This document shows, piece after piece, positions 9,101-18,749 of a stretch of DNA of 64,000 nucleotides. The number at the start of each line of letters is the position of its first letter. The stretch's first letter is position 1. This DNA is from Staphylococcus warneri (GTDB taxonomy: Bacteria; Bacillota; Bacilli; Staphylococcales; Staphylococcaceae). The notes under the pieces are model-generated. The model made no database searches, was not told where the DNA came from, and saw only the letters and a list, made by a program, of their open reading frames with translations. Where the stretch lies: the NCBI RefSeq assembly GCF_900636385.1, contig NZ_LR134269.1, forward strand, positions 2,356,001 through 2,420,000, given 5' to 3'. Position numbers and translations under genes: made by a program.

Positions 9101-11343
9101 CAACAATTAAAACTTCAAACTTAGGATTCCCAAGATTAGGTAGAAAAAGAGAATGGAAAAAGGCTATCGAGAGCTATTGGGCTCAAAAAATTGATAAAAA
9201 TGAACTAGATCAAACACTTACTGACTTACACAAAGAAAACCTATTACTACAAAAGAATTATAATCTAGACAGCGTTCCTGTAGGTGACTTCTCTTTATAC
9301 GACCATATCTTAGATACATCACTACTATTCAATATTATTCCTGAACGTTTCCAAGGACGAGAAGTGAATGATGACTTGTTATTTGATATTGCACGTGGTA
9401 ATAAACAACACGTCGCAAGTGCATTAATCAAATGGTTTAATACAAATTATCACTATATCGTGCCAGAATGGGATAATGTAGAACCTAAACTAAATCGTAA
9501 TGTGTTATTAGACCGCTTTAAATATGCACAATCTATTAATGTCAATGCACACCCAGTCATTGTAGGCCCAATTACCTTTGTTAAATTATCAAAAGGTGGT
9601 AGCCAATCTTTCGAAGAAAAAGTAAAAACATTACTACCACTTTATAAAGAAGTATTACAATCACTTGTTGATGCAGGTGCAGAATATATTCAAATTGACG
9701 AGCCTGTATTAGTTACTGATGAAAGTGAAAATTATGAAAATATTACTAAAGAATCATATGAAGAATTAACTAATACTGGATTAGGCAAACATTTAGTGAT
9801 TCAAACTTATTTCGAACGTGTGAATCTTAAATTCTTAAGCTCATTACCAGTCGGCGGCTTAGGATTAGACTTCGTTCATGATCATGGATACAACTTAGAG
9901 CAAGTTAAAGCTGGTGATTTTGATTCAAGTAAAACATTATACGCAGGTATTATCGATGGACGTAATGTGTGGGCTGCTGATATTGAAGCTAAAAAGTCAT
10001 TGATTGAAACATTACAACAATATGCTCAAGATATTGTCATTCAACCTTCGTCATCTTTACTACACGTGCCTGTATCATTAGATGATGAAACGTTAGATGA
10101 ATCTATCGCTGAAGGTTTAAGCTTTGCCACTGAAAAATTAGACGAATTAGATGCTTTACGTCGTCTTTTCAATGATAACGATAGTGCGAAATATGACGAC
10201 TTAAAATCTCGCTATGAGCGATTCCAAAGTCAATCATTCAAAAACTTAGACTATGATTTTGATAGTGTCCGTACACAACGTCAATCACCATTCTCTGAGC
10301 GCAAACAAGCACAATACCAAAGATTAAATTTACCGGATTTACCAACGACAACGATTGGCTCATTCCCTCAAACTAGAGAAGTTAGAAAATATCGTGCAGA
10401 TTGGAAGAACCAACGTATTTCTGATGAAGCTTACAAAGAATTCTTAGAAAACGAAATTGCACGTTGGATTAAAATTCAAGAAGAAATTGGACTTGATGTG
10501 CTCGTACACGGTGAATTCGAACGAAATGACATGGTTGAATTCTTTGGAGAAAAACTACAAGGATTCCTAGTTACTAAGTTTGGTTGGGTTCAATCATATG
10601 GTTCTCGTGCTGTTAAACCACCAGTTATATACGGTGATGTTAAATGGACTGAACCATTAACAGTTAAGGAAACTGTCTACGCACAAAGTTTAACTGACAA
10701 ACCAGTTAAAGGTATGCTAACTGGTCCAGTCACAATTCTTAACTGGTCATTTGAACGCGTTGATATTCCACGTACAACTGTACAAGATCAAATCGCGTTA
10801 GCAATTAATGCAGAAGTACTAGCATTAGAAGAAAATGGTATTAAAGTCATTCAAGTAGATGAGCCAGCACTTCGTGAAGGTTTACCATTACGTTCTGAGT
10901 ACCATGAACAATATCTAAAAGATGCAGTGCATTCATTTAAACTAGCAACATCATCAGTCAAAGATGAAACACAAATTCATACGCATATGTGTTATTCTCA
11001 ATTTGGTCAAATTATCCATGCGATTCACGATTTAGATGCAGATGTTATTTCAATTGAAACATCTCGTAGCCATGGTGACTTGATTAAAGACTTTGAAGAT
11101 ATTAACTATGACTTAGGTATTGGATTAGGGGTATATGATATCCATAGCCCTCGTATCCCTACAGAAGATGAAATTACTACTGCAATTAATCGTTCTTTAC
11201 AACAAATTGATCGTTCATTATTCTGGGTAAATCCAGACTGCGGATTAAAAACTCGTAAAGAAGATGAAGTTAAAGAAGCATTAACTGTATTAGTTAACGC
11301 TGTTAGAAAGAAACGTGAAGAAAATAATGCTACAACAGCATAA
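9097..11343 (+). CDS. metE: Cobalamin-independent methionine synthase (MetE)
   Basis: 748 aa, full length: two (beta-alpha)8 barrels. The N-terminal barrel starts [18 protein letters not shown]. The catalytic C-terminal barrel starts at [14 protein letters not shown]. Zinc ligands lie in [10 protein letters not shown] and [11 protein letters not shown], and [11 protein letters not shown] is the folate-side block. It transfers methyl from 5-methyl-THF polyglutamate to homocysteine. The start overlaps metF (ATGA) after AAGGAGG. The upstream T-box explains repression when Met-tRNA is charged. Confidence 0.96.
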   Translation: MTTIKTSNLGFPRLGRKREWKKAIESYWAQKIDKNELDQTLTDLHKENLLLQKNYNLDSVPVGDFSLYDHILDTSLLFNIIPERFQGREVNDDLLFDIARGNKQHVASALIKWFNTNYHYIVPEWDNVEPKLNRNVLLDRFKYAQSINVNAHPVIVGPITFVKLSKGGSQSFEEKVKTLLPLYKEVLQSLVDAGAEYIQIDEPVLVTDESENYENITKESYEELTNTGLGKHLVIQTYFERVNLKFLSSLPVGGLGLDFVHDHGYNLEQVKAGDFDSSKTLYAGIIDGRNVWAADIEAKKSLIETLQQYAQDIVIQPSSSLLHVPVSLDDETLDESIAEGLSFATEKLDELDALRRLFNDNDSAKYDDLKSRYERFQSQSFKNLDYDFDSVRTQRQSPFSERKQAQYQRLNLPDLPTTTIGSFPQTREVRKYRADWKNQRISDEAYKEFLENEIARWIKIQEEIGLDVLVHGEFERNDMVEFFGEKLQGFLVTKFGWVQSYGSRAVKPPVIYGDVKWTEPLTVKETVYAQSLTDKPVKGMLTGPVTILNWSFERVDIPRTTVQDQIALAINAEVLALEENGIKVIQVDEPALREGLPLRSEYHEQYLKDAVHSFKLATSSVKDETQIHTHMCYSQFGQIIHAIHDLDADVISIETSRSHGDLIKDFEDINYDLGIGLGVYDIHSPRIPTEDEITTAINRSLQQIDRSLFWVNPDCGLKTRKEDEVKEALTVLVNAVRKKREENNATTA

Positions 11344-11364
11344 AATAAATTGAGGATGATGCTT

Positions 11365-12108
11365 ATGTCAAATTATCCTTTATGGGATCAATTAAACCAG
11401 TTAAAAGAGTCTAAATGGGTCGACTTAACACACACTTTCGACCCTGATATCCCAAGATTCAGTGATTTTGAAAAGGGTGAAGTTTCTACGTTATTCACAG
11501 TTCAAGAACATGGTTTTTATGTTCAACGATGGAATATCGTCACACAATATGGTACACATATCGATGCCCCTATTCATTTCGTTGAAAATCAGAGATACCT
11601 TGAAGAATTAGATTTAAAGGAATTAGTATTACCACTGATTGTTTTAGACTTTTCACAAGATGTCGCTCAAAACGCTGACTTTATTGTTACACGTGAACAT
11701 TTAGAACAGTGGGAATCTAATAATGGAACTATCGAACCTGGCACATTTGTAGCTTTACGTACGGATTGGTCAAAACGTTGGCCGGACATTGAATCATTTG
11801 AAAACAAAGACGCTGAAGGTCAACAACACCTACCTGGTTGGGGATTAGATGCATTAAAGTTTTTAATTGAAGAACGTCATATCAAATCTATCGGTCATGA
11901 AACATTTGATACTGACGCATCTGTAGACATTGCAAAAAATGGTGATATCGTAGGTGAGCGTTATGTTTTAGGCCAAGATACATTCCAAGTCGAACTGTTA
12001 ACGAACCTAGATCAACTACCTACCCGAGGTGCGGTTATCTATGCGATAAGTCCTAAGCCTAAAGATGCCCCTGGTTTCCCAGTTCGAGCATTTGCAATTA
12101 AACCTTAA
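11365..12108 (+). CDS. Cyclase family protein (kynurenine-formamidase-like metal hydrolase)
   Basis: 247 aa from the ATG at 11365 (TGAGGAT 8 nt upstream; the frame opens at a TTG at 11350). The metal-binding motif YGTHIDAPIHF is the HxGTHxDxPxH signature of the cyclase/KynB family. It lies 21 bp after metE and before the strong terminator, so it is the last gene of the T-box operon. Members hydrolyse N-formyl or amide bonds in a metal-dependent way; the substrate here is unknown and a direct role in methionine synthesis is not evident. Confidence 0.85.
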   Translation: MSNYPLWDQLNQLKESKWVDLTHTFDPDIPRFSDFEKGEVSTLFTVQEHGFYVQRWNIVTQYGTHIDAPIHFVENQRYLEELDLKELVLPLIVLDFSQDVAQNADFIVTREHLEQWESNNGTIEPGTFVALRTDWSKRWPDIESFENKDAEGQQHLPGWGLDALKFLIEERHIKSIGHETFDTDASVDIAKNGDIVGERYVLGQDTFQVELLTNLDQLPTRGAVIYAISPKPKDAPGFPVRAFAIKP

Positions 12109-12205
12109 TTTATTAAAAGGACATATGCATAGTGTTGATATTGAAATAAATACAACATGACTTAATCATCTTAATATAGACGAAAACTCTCTAATATATA
12201 AATAA

Positions 12206-12260
12206 CTGCAACGGCAGCAACTTGTTTTGAATTACAAGCTTGCCGTTGCAGTTTTTATTT
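12206..12260 (+). terminator. Terminator of the met operon
   Basis: Perfect 11-bp stem CTGCAACGGCA (12206-12216) / TGCCGTTGCAG (12241-12251), extended by AACTTGT/ACAAGCT pairing inside, followed by TTTTTATTT. Confidence 0.9.
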
Positions 12261-12338
12261 CTCATTTTCTTTTAAAAATTTACTTATACTAAATAGAATA
12301 AAAATGGTTACGAAGCCGCTTATAACCATAAGTACCAA
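12255..12338 (-). CDS. Putative 27-aa hydrophobic peptide
   Basis: A minus-strand reading frame too short for usual calling. A perfect GGAGGT (12345-12350) is followed 6 nt later by a TTG start at 12338 (alternative ATG at 12329). The peptide begins MVLMVISGFVTIFILFS and ends KFLKENEK: one membrane helix with a charged tail. This build resembles small staphylococcal membrane peptides and type I toxins, but I cannot assign it to a family. The 3' end overlaps the met terminator T-run. Confidence 0.45.
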   Translation of the reverse strand: MVLMVISGFVTIFILFSISKFLKENEK

Positions 12339-12371
12339 AGTAATACCTCCTATAAAAAATTACTATGTAAA

Positions 12372-12578
12372 TTAATCATTTTTCAATGAAGTAGTATCCA
12401 CTTTGGTTATATTTCCATTTTCATCTAATAATGGTGTAATACCACCACCTGTACTCACCCAAGTAGCAAGATATTGGATGCCTGTTTCTTTATCAGTTAA
12501 TACATAACAACGCATAGTAGAATCTTTTGAGACCTTTTCTACATCAAAGCGATCATCTGCTTTCTTGTTATTAAACAT
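12372..12578 (-). CDS. DUF6440 family protein
   Basis: 68 aa from the ATG at 12578, preceded by GGAGGGC (the open frame extends to 12620 without a site). The pattern RFDVEKVSKDST, then VLTDKETGIQYL and GGGITPLLDENG, matches what I know of DUF6440, a small cytosolic family of unknown function. It is divergent from the membrane-protein gene at 12729, with a long inverted repeat between them. Confidence 0.75.
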   Translation of the reverse strand: MFNNKKADDRFDVEKVSKDSTMRCYVLTDKETGIQYLATWVSTGGGITPLLDENGNITKVDTTSLKND

Positions 12579-12646
12579 GTGCAAAGCCCTCCTCAAACAT
12601 TCTCTAATTATATATTTCACTTAACTATTATCTAAAACATCTTATT

Positions 12647-12699
12647 ACTCAATCATTATTTTCAAATTATTTTATTGTGAATATTAATAATGATTGAGT
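12647..12699. repeat. 14-bp perfect inverted repeat between divergent genes
   Basis: ACTCAATCATTATT (12647-12660) and AATAATGATTGAGT (12686-12699) are perfect complements around a 25-nt AT-rich spacer. It sits between the starts of the DUF6440 gene (minus) and the small membrane protein (plus). It could be an operator or cruciform; no T-run supports termination. Confidence 0.6.
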
Positions 12700-12728
12700 G
12701 GTAAATTTATTGTATAGGGGTGGAGGAT

Positions 12729-13013
12729 ATGAGTTCTAACAATATAAATGACAAAAAGACAAATAGTACAAAAATATCCTTTTACTTAAAATTGGTTAGT
12801 ATAACACTGATTATAATTGGCGTGCTCATTTTTATTCTTCGTATTATATTAGATAGTATTTATGGAGAAGCCCACTTAAAATCAGTAGATAATATTTTTA
12901 TACTTATTGGTCTATTACTCTCCGTGGGGGCATATACCATTGAGAAAAATTGGAAAGATGTTACTTTTACTAGCATTTTTTTCATCATCTTCATACTACT
13001 CACATTCTTTTAA
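12729..13013 (+). CDS. Small membrane protein, three predicted helices
   Basis: 94 aa from ATG 12729 (frame open from GTG 12720; the GGGG/GGAGG cluster at 12717-12726 serves either start). A hydrophilic Asn/Lys-rich head (SSNNINDKKTNSTK) precedes three hydrophobic segments: LVSITLIIIGVLIFILRII, IFILIGLLLSVGAYTI and FTSIFFIIFILLTFF. No family recognised. It has its own terminator at 13022. Function unknown. Confidence 0.6.
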   Translation: MSSNNINDKKTNSTKISFYLKLVSITLIIIGVLIFILRIILDSIYGEAHLKSVDNIFILIGLLLSVGAYTIEKNWKDVTFTSIFFIIFILLTFF

Positions 13014-13021
13014 ATCAAACG

Positions 13022-13046
13022 GCACTCTTTAATGAGTGCTTTTTTA
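13022..13046 (+). terminator. Terminator
   Basis: GCACTC (13022-13027), 6-nt loop, GAGTGC (13034-13039), then seven T. Confidence 0.85.
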
Positions 13047-13415
13047 CTTTTCAAATCAGAATATCGGCTCATTATCGTGTTTTTATAATAAATCGTCCTC
13101 CTACATTTATTACAATCGTTTGTAACGTTCAAGCTAATTCAATAATTACAAAACATAAAATTAACATAGCAAACATCAGTAGTTCACGTTTTATTACACT
13201 AAGTAATATTGCCAACCCTATTATTACGGTGTTGTTCAGGTGAATTGAATTTCAATTACGAAATCGTAACATTGACCATCATTATCAATTGTTCTGTTAG
13301 AGTGTAGCTTATCGTTGTTCGCAACGAAATTTTTAAATAAAAAAACGGTAATGTATGCTGCCTTTCGCTACTTCAATCTATGGTAGACATACAACTTTTG
13401 GGAGGACGTTTTATT
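13047..13415 (+). promoter_or_regulatory. Long leader of the CHAP gene with 5'-UTR hairpin
   Basis: No gene seen in 370 bp. TTGACC at about 13272 is a possible -35 without a good -10. Just before the ribosome site a hairpin forms: TGTATGCTGCC (13352-13362) pairs with GGTAG-A-CATACA (13382-13393), one bulge, 19-nt loop. The GGGAGG (13400-13405) lies 6 nt after it. A minus-strand TGTTAA-N5-TGTTTT near 13155 is one mismatch from a WalR box, which is weak. Confidence 0.45.
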
Positions 13416-14084
13416 ATGAAAAAAATCGCTACAATTTCAACTCTAACTGCTGGTATTGGCGTGTCATTATTTGGGATAAATGACAATCATGCAGATGCTG
13501 CAGAATATAATCATCATCAAGCACCTCAACAACAAGGGCCATTTCACCAACAAAGCCCCAGAGGATTTAATGGACAATTTAGCCATCAAGACAACCAAAA
13601 TTATAATCAAATGAATGGGCAATGGCATCCACAATTTAATCATCAATCTAGTGGTTATAAACAGCCACAATTTAAACAACAATCATTCAAACAAAATAAC
13701 AATACAACTACAAGTAATAGTTCAAGTAGCTTAAATTCTTCAAGTTCATCATCTACATCTGGTAACTTATACACTGCTGGACAATGTACATGGTACGTTT
13801 ACGATAGAGTCGGAGGTAAAATCAGTACTACGTGGGGTAATGCAAACAATTGGGCAAGTGCAGCACAAGCAGATGGCTATACTGTAAATCACACACCTGA
13901 AAAAGGCGCTATTTTACAATCATCAGCGGGTAGTTATGGCCATGTTGCTTATATAGAAAGCGTTAGTAGTGATGGTTCAGTAACCGTTTCAGAAATGAAC
14001 TATTCGGGAGGACCATTTGTAACAGACACTCGTACCATTTCAGCAAGCCAAGCTAAATCTTATAACTATATTCATTTATCATAA
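13416..14084 (+). CDS. Secreted CHAP-domain peptidoglycan amidase, SsaA-like
   Basis: 222 aa. The signal peptide [20 protein letters not shown] ends near HADAA. A low-complexity Gln/His/Asn then Ser linker covers residues 30-115. The CHAP domain runs from about 117 to the end, with catalytic Cys124 ([11 protein letters not shown]) and His176 (YGHVAYIE). It cleaves stem or cross-bridge peptide bonds in the wall. The start is the ATG at 13416 after GGGAGG; the frame also opens at 13380 without a site. In staphylococci such genes often belong to the WalKR regulon, but no clear box was found. Confidence 0.9.
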   Translation: MKKIATISTLTAGIGVSLFGINDNHADAAEYNHHQAPQQQGPFHQQSPRGFNGQFSHQDNQNYNQMNGQWHPQFNHQSSGYKQPQFKQQSFKQNNNTTTSNSSSSLNSSSSSSTSGNLYTAGQCTWYVYDRVGGKISTTWGNANNWASAAQADGYTVNHTPEKGAILQSSAGSYGHVAYIESVSSDGSVTVSEMNYSGGPFVTDTRTISASQAKSYNYIHLS

Positions 14085-14108
14085 TTGAGAGATGAAAAGA
14101 TGTAATAA

Positions 14109-14140
14109 ACACACCCTACTACCTAGTGGGGTGTGTATTT
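14109..14140 (+). terminator. Hairpin after the CHAP gene
   Basis: ACACACCC (14109-14116) / GGGTGTGT (14129-14136), 12-nt loop, then ATTTATGTT; the T-run is weak. Confidence 0.6.
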
Positions 14141-14165
14141 ATGTTGTTATTCAACATAATACACA

Positions 14166-14202
14166 TAAAAAAACCTATGTATACTGAACAGGTATACATA
14201 GG
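14166..14202 (-). terminator. Isolated minus-strand terminator-like hairpin
   Basis: CCTATGTATAC (14174-14184) and GTATACATAGG (14192-14202) form a perfect 11-bp stem. On the minus strand seven T follow. No minus-strand gene directly feeds it, because a stronger terminator sits at 14533. Confidence 0.6.
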
Positions 14203-14532
14203 CTAAAAAAACAAGATTTTTTACCAAACAAACTATGGTGAGTATAACATTAAAATTATAAAATGTATATACGAATTCATTTTATTCTTAAAATAATTTC
14301 AATTTTAAATTTAGTGTTCTAAAATTGAAATTTTGCAAACAATATTGTAAAAGTATAACTTACTGAATCATGATTGTCCTATTTCTAAATCGATATTCAT
14401 TTTTTATAAGTACTTATTCCAATATAAGTATCTATTTATTTTTTATTTAAACTTGATTTTAAACATTATGTTCATATCATTACTTTCATATTTTATTATT
14501 TACTTCTACCTTCCAAAAGATGTATGATTTCG

Positions 14533-14567
14533 AAAAAAACAACGTACAATTTGAAATTGTACGTTGT
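14533..14567 (-). terminator. Terminator of the tandem ABM gene
   Basis: Perfect 14-bp stem ACAACGTACAATTT / AAATTGTACGTTGT with a single-base centre. On the minus strand a seven-T run follows. Confidence 0.85.
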
Positions 14568-14653
14568 GATGCATATAAAAAATAATACTTTAATGATTTG
14601 CTATGATGCAATTCTAAAAACAATATTCATAATTTGTAACCTCAATCTATTGT

Positions 14654-15211
14654 TTATACTTTTTTACTAGAATACATAGCATGAACTTCTACTCTCATTG
14701 GCATATCCGCTAACAATTCGATGACTTTGTCATGTCCTTCGTCTATAACTGGATTATCAAAATGACGTTTAAATGAAGCATCGTCTTTATAAAATTCAAA
14801 TGCCCATAATACATCTGGGTCATCAACGGCTCTACACAATACCCAATCTATTGGGCCGTCTGGATCTCCGTTGTAGTGCATCTTATTTGTTAAATTAAAT
14901 AACTCTTCACCTTTTCCTTCTTTGGCTGTCATCTTTAAAACTGTTCCAGGTTGTAGGGAATCAATCAATAAATCTGAATTTTTTTCGCTTTGCTTACCTG
15001 AATATTCTGGATATACTACAACTCTTGTTGGCACATCATCTAAAAGCTCAATAACTTTATCATGACCTTCATCTATAACTGGATTATCGAAATGACGTTT
15101 GAATGAGGCATCGTCTCTATAAAATTCGAATGCCCACAAAATATTGGGGTTATGATCATCTTTACACAATATCCAATCTATTGGGCCATCTGGATCTCCG
15201 TTGTAGTGCAT
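14654..15211 (-). CDS. Tandem-duplicated ABM-like (antibiotic biosynthesis monooxygenase) protein with disrupted start
   Basis: 185 aa of open frame with two copies of a ferredoxin-like ABM domain. Both copies share MHYNGDPDGPIDW, the FKRHFDNPVIDEGHDKVIELL block and a closing YSGK/YSSK. The N-terminal copy is cut short in this frame. Upstream, the same frame encodes DTNKLIDSQQPGTVLKKTAK, the counterpart of the second copy's start, but it has no start codon and ends at a TAA. A well-placed ATG at 15312 (GGAGG at 15320-15324) is out of frame by one base and stops after five codons. So either the gene is frameshifted or translation starts internally at 15211 without a good site. A single-domain relative is at 49426. 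Confidence 0.65.
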   Translation of the reverse strand: MHYNGDPDGPIDWILCKDDHNPNILWAFEFYRDDASFKRHFDNPVIDEGHDKVIELLDDVPTRVVVYPEYSGKQSEKNSDLLIDSLQPGTVLKMTAKEGKGEELFNLTNKMHYNGDPDGPIDWVLCRAVDDPDVLWAFEFYKDDASFKRHFDNPVIDEGHDKVIELLADMPMRVEVHAMYSSKKV

Positions 15212-15369
15212 CTTATTTGTTAGATTAAATAACTCTTCCCCTTTTCCTTCTTTGGCTGTCTTCTTTAAAACTGTTCCAGGTTGTTGAGAATCGATTAATT
15301 TATTTGTGTCATCTTATATCCTCCACTATTCGTTTTATTAATTGACAATTTCTAGGTCTCTTTTTCCCC

Positions 15370-16554
15370 TTACTCTTGATAACGTGTCACCGCTGTCGCA
15401 ATACCTTGTCCGCCACCAATGCATAATGAGGCAATACCTGATTGCTTTTCTTCGTTTAATTGATGTAAAAGTGTCACTAATATACGTGCACCTGAGGCAC
15501 CTATAGGATGACCTAAAGCAATGGCACCACCTTTAGTATTAACCTTTTCAGCAGGTAATTGTAATTCTTGATTTACTGCTAAAGCCTGTGATGCAAATGC
15601 TTCATTAAGTTCGAAGACATCGATATCTTCAATAGATTGGTTTGTACGTTGTAGTGCTTTTTTCACTGCGTCAACCGGACCAATCCCCATAATAGAAGGA
15701 TCCACACCACTAGTACCAAAGCCGTCTAAAATAGCGATAGGTTTAATATTTAATTCTTTTGCCTTTTCTTCAGTCATTACTAACATTATTGATGCACCGT
15801 CATTAATACCTGACGCATTACCAGCTGTTACTGATCCGCCCTTTTTAAAGGCAGGTCTCAAGTGACTCAATTTATCAGCTGTTGTACCTTTTCTAATACC
15901 TTCGTCTTCTGATACGACAATAGGCTCGCCTTTGCGTTGTGGCACCTCGACTGGAACGATTTCCGCATCAAAAGCACCACTATTTTGAGCGGCTTCTGCT
16001 TTTTGTTGTGATTGTGCAGCAAATTCATCTTGTGCTTCACGGCTAATACTATATTTTTCAACTAAGTTTTCAGCCGTAATCCCCATATGATAATCATTAA
16101 ATACATCTGTTAATCCATCTGCTACCATACTATCAACTAACGCTTGGTTACCCATTTTAAACCCGAAGCGTGCATTTTTCATAAGCATCGGTGATTGTGA
16201 CATACTTTCCATGCCACCTGCTAATACGACGTCATTGTCACCTGCTAAAATAGATTGATACGCTAATTGAATAGATTTTAATCCTGAACCACAGACTTTA
16301 TTTACTGTAAATGCTGGAACAGATTCAGGTAAACCACCCTTAATTGATGCTATGCGAGCTGGGTTTTGTCCTTGACCTGCTTGTAAAACGTTACCTAATA
16401 TCACTTCATTAATTTCTTTTGGATCAATTTGAGTTGTTTTTAAAATGTGTTTAATTAAAGTAGCACCTAAATCATAGGCAGGAATATCTTTAAAAGCGCC
16501 TCCAAACACGCCAATTGGTGTACGATATGCTTCAGCTAATACGATACGAGACAT
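15370..16554 (-). CDS. Acetyl-CoA C-acetyltransferase (thiolase)
   Basis: 394 aa, full thiolase length. The acyl-accepting cysteine is C88 in [12 protein letters not shown]. The catalytic His is in [11 protein letters not shown] and the proton-relay Cys in CIGGGQG. It condenses two acetyl-CoA to acetoacetyl-CoA (or the reverse) and may feed the mevalonate pathway or fatty-acid turnover. Monocistronic by position, with GGAG 11 nt before the ATG and no partner genes, so the pathway cannot be fixed from context. Confidence 0.93.
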   Translation of the reverse strand: MSRIVLAEAYRTPIGVFGGAFKDIPAYDLGATLIKHILKTTQIDPKEINEVILGNVLQAGQGQNPARIASIKGGLPESVPAFTVNKVCGSGLKSIQLAYQSILAGDNDVVLAGGMESMSQSPMLMKNARFGFKMGNQALVDSMVADGLTDVFNDYHMGITAENLVEKYSISREAQDEFAAQSQQKAEAAQNSGAFDAEIVPVEVPQRKGEPIVVSEDEGIRKGTTADKLSHLRPAFKKGGSVTAGNASGINDGASIMLVMTEEKAKELNIKPIAILDGFGTSGVDPSIMGIGPVDAVKKALQRTNQSIEDIDVFELNEAFASQALAVNQELQLPAEKVNTKGGAIALGHPIGASGARILVTLLHQLNEEKQSGIASLCIGGGQGIATAVTRYQE

Positions 16555-16792
16555 AAGTTAGCTCATCTCCTTTTAATTTATATAAAGATATACTATGTCA
16601 ATTTCATTAATGAATAACGCAACTTTTTTCATCACAAACATGCCTAGATGATTAATAAATGGTGATGAAATATAGTTATTAACACGCTTGTTCACTCATT
16701 ATTCATATTTTACCAAAATTCTATTCAAATTTACCACAAAGACCATAACGAGAAACAGTCATAACTTATTTAAATATGTATATATATAAAAC
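16555..16792. other. Intergenic interval upstream of the thiolase
   Basis: About 240 bp, AT-rich; it should hold the minus-strand thiolase promoter. I saw no convincing -35/-10 pair and no ORF. The repeat hairpin at 16793 follows. Confidence 0.4.
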
Positions 16793-16874
16793 GAAGAGGT
16801 TAAGACATAAATTTTTGTGCTCTCGGAAACCGATTAACGGCGTCCGAAAAGCAAGTTTCTGTCCCGACCTCTTC
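16793..16874. repeat. Hairpin-forming intergenic repeat-like element
   Basis: Ends are inverted: GAAGAGGT-TAAGACA (from 16793) and TGTCCCGACCTCTTC (to 16874) pair over about 15 bp. The interior holds ACCGATTAACGGCGTCCG. This layout resembles the GGGACA/TGTCCC hairpin elements scattered through staphylococcal intergenic regions (from memory). On the minus strand it is followed by GTTTTATAT and may terminate uidA. Copy number cannot be judged from one window. Confidence 0.6.
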
Positions 16875-16925
16875 CATACGTTATCTGATATTTACTTTTA
16901 GCTTACATTATAAACTATCTCAATA

Positions 16926-18731
16926 TTAAGATTTATAACCAAAATGAGGTATATGTTGCCAACGTTCTTTAAAGTAATGGGCAATCGCTTTTGGCTTACG
17001 ATCTCGTGTGAAGATACCTTTTTTATTACCTTGAACACGGATAATACCATTTGATGTTTCAAAGTCAGCAAAGTTCCATGTTTGCTCACCGATGAATTGT
17101 GGATATTTATCCATAATTTCATGATTGGCTTTATAATAATTCAGTTGATACTCTTCTGTAAACATTTGATCATCAATCGCATGTAGACCTGCAAGCGTAT
17201 CCGCACCATACTCTGTAAACATGATAGGCTTATTTGGTTGTCGTATCGACCATTCTGCCAACTCATTATCTAATGATTGTTTAGCGCTTTCTAAATCACC
17301 TGATTGTGTATACCAACCATAGTATCTATTGAGACAAAGCACATCGACTAAATCTTGAACTTCACATACATCTGGTTGTGCCGTTAAAATAGTCACGATA
17401 GTCACTGGGCGATGTTGTGGATCTTTTTCACGTGCTAAATTTACAAATGGCTCAAAGTACGCTTTAGCACCCGCTTCATTAGACGCTGGCTCATTGGCAA
17501 TTGACCACATGACTACGCATGCATGATTCTTGTCTCTTGCAATCAAGTCTTCGATGACTTCTTGATGAGCTTGATGAGTATCAATTTCTTTCCATGTATC
17601 ATGTGTCATTGCGCCACCTAAGGTAACCATAAAATTAAGATGTATACCGACACCTGTTGTCTCATCTATCACTACAATACCTTGTTCATCTGCTAAACGC
17701 ATCATTTCTTCTGAATATGGGTAATGAGAGGTTCTAAATGAATTAGCACCTATCCATTTCATTAAGTTGATGTCCATGACGTTAGCTGATTCGTTTAAGC
17801 CTCGACCATTATAATACGTATCTTCATGTTTACCGAAACCTTTGAAATAAAATGGTTTGTCATTAATTAAAAACTGTCCATCCTTCACTTCAACAGATCG
17901 AATACCGAAACGTTCTGTATAAACATCTACACACTCATTATCGTTGAGTAATTCTACTTTCATATTGTATAAATAGGCATCTAAAGGTTGCCACAATTTA
18001 GGATTTTGAATAGTTACATCGCCTTTAGCGCCTTCGCTTTCGGCTACTGCATGATCATTTTCATCCAGAATCGTGATTTTAACGCTGTCTACTTTTTCGC
18101 CACCGTTCACCATCGATACTTCATAATGAACTATACTCTCATCAACCCCTTTTAATTCTGGGTTAATGGCTATATCACTAATAAATGTGTGAGGTGTCGT
18201 ATAAATTTTCACAGGACGGTGAATACCTGCATAATTAAAGAAGTCAAAATTAGGCTCGTTGATAGGTATGACTGTCCCGTCTTCTCGTGTTTGCTCACTG
18301 TAATTACCCACTGGCAATGTGCTATGTGTTAATACATTGTTTACTTTCACAGTTAATCGATGGGTTCCTACTGTTGCAATATCGGAAATATCGGCTTCAA
18401 AAGGTAGAAAACCTCCAGAATGGGTAACGACTTCTTGGCCATCGATATACACTGTGGCATGATGTGTTACAGAACCAAATCGTAAGACAATACGTTCCCC
18501 GTTAAGATGTTTAGGAATGACAATTGTTCTTTCGTAGACGACCTCACCTACATGACGTCTAATGCTCTGAATCACACCTTGATCATTATACGAACCTGGA
18601 ACCGCCATCACGTCCTCTGTGTCCAACGGATGACTAACATCTATTGCTTCTTGATGTTGGATTAATTTAAACTTCCATGTTCCTGACAAATCAACTAGCT
18701 GTCTTGTTTCAGTTAATATTGGATATAACAA
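16926..18731 (-). CDS. uidA: Beta-glucuronidase (GH2)
   Basis: 601 aa: N-terminal sugar-binding jelly roll, Ig-like middle, C-terminal TIM barrel. The acid/base is E414 (SIANEPASN) and the nucleophile E507 (FTEYGADT). The N-x-K motif N569/K571 (QGNKKGIF), which recognises the C6 carboxylate, separates it from beta-galactosidases. No signal peptide, so it acts in the cytosol on imported glucuronides, releasing glucuronate. The TTG start follows AGGAGGG. Last gene of the seven-gene hexuronate operon. Confidence 0.95.
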   Translation of the reverse strand: MLYPILTETRQLVDLSGTWKFKLIQHQEAIDVSHPLDTEDVMAVPGSYNDQGVIQSIRRHVGEVVYERTIVIPKHLNGERIVLRFGSVTHHATVYIDGQEVVTHSGGFLPFEADISDIATVGTHRLTVKVNNVLTHSTLPVGNYSEQTREDGTVIPINEPNFDFFNYAGIHRPVKIYTTPHTFISDIAINPELKGVDESIVHYEVSMVNGGEKVDSVKITILDENDHAVAESEGAKGDVTIQNPKLWQPLDAYLYNMKVELLNDNECVDVYTERFGIRSVEVKDGQFLINDKPFYFKGFGKHEDTYYNGRGLNESANVMDINLMKWIGANSFRTSHYPYSEEMMRLADEQGIVVIDETTGVGIHLNFMVTLGGAMTHDTWKEIDTHQAHQEVIEDLIARDKNHACVVMWSIANEPASNEAGAKAYFEPFVNLAREKDPQHRPVTIVTILTAQPDVCEVQDLVDVLCLNRYYGWYTQSGDLESAKQSLDNELAEWSIRQPNKPIMFTEYGADTLAGLHAIDDQMFTEEYQLNYYKANHEIMDKYPQFIGEQTWNFADFETSNGIIRVQGNKKGIFTRDRKPKAIAHYFKERWQHIPHFGYKS

Positions 18732-18749
18732 AATGTTTCCCTCCTATCA

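Larger units (their letters stand above)
14085..14653. other. Gene-free AT-rich interval with three hairpins
   Basis: About 570 bp with no supported gene. It contains the CHAP-gene hairpin (14109-14136), an isolated 11-bp hairpin with a minus-strand T-run (14166-14202), and the ABM-gene terminator (14533-14567). Between the last two, only AT-rich sequence was seen. A minus-strand TATACT near 14240 could serve a very short transcript. Confidence 0.5.
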
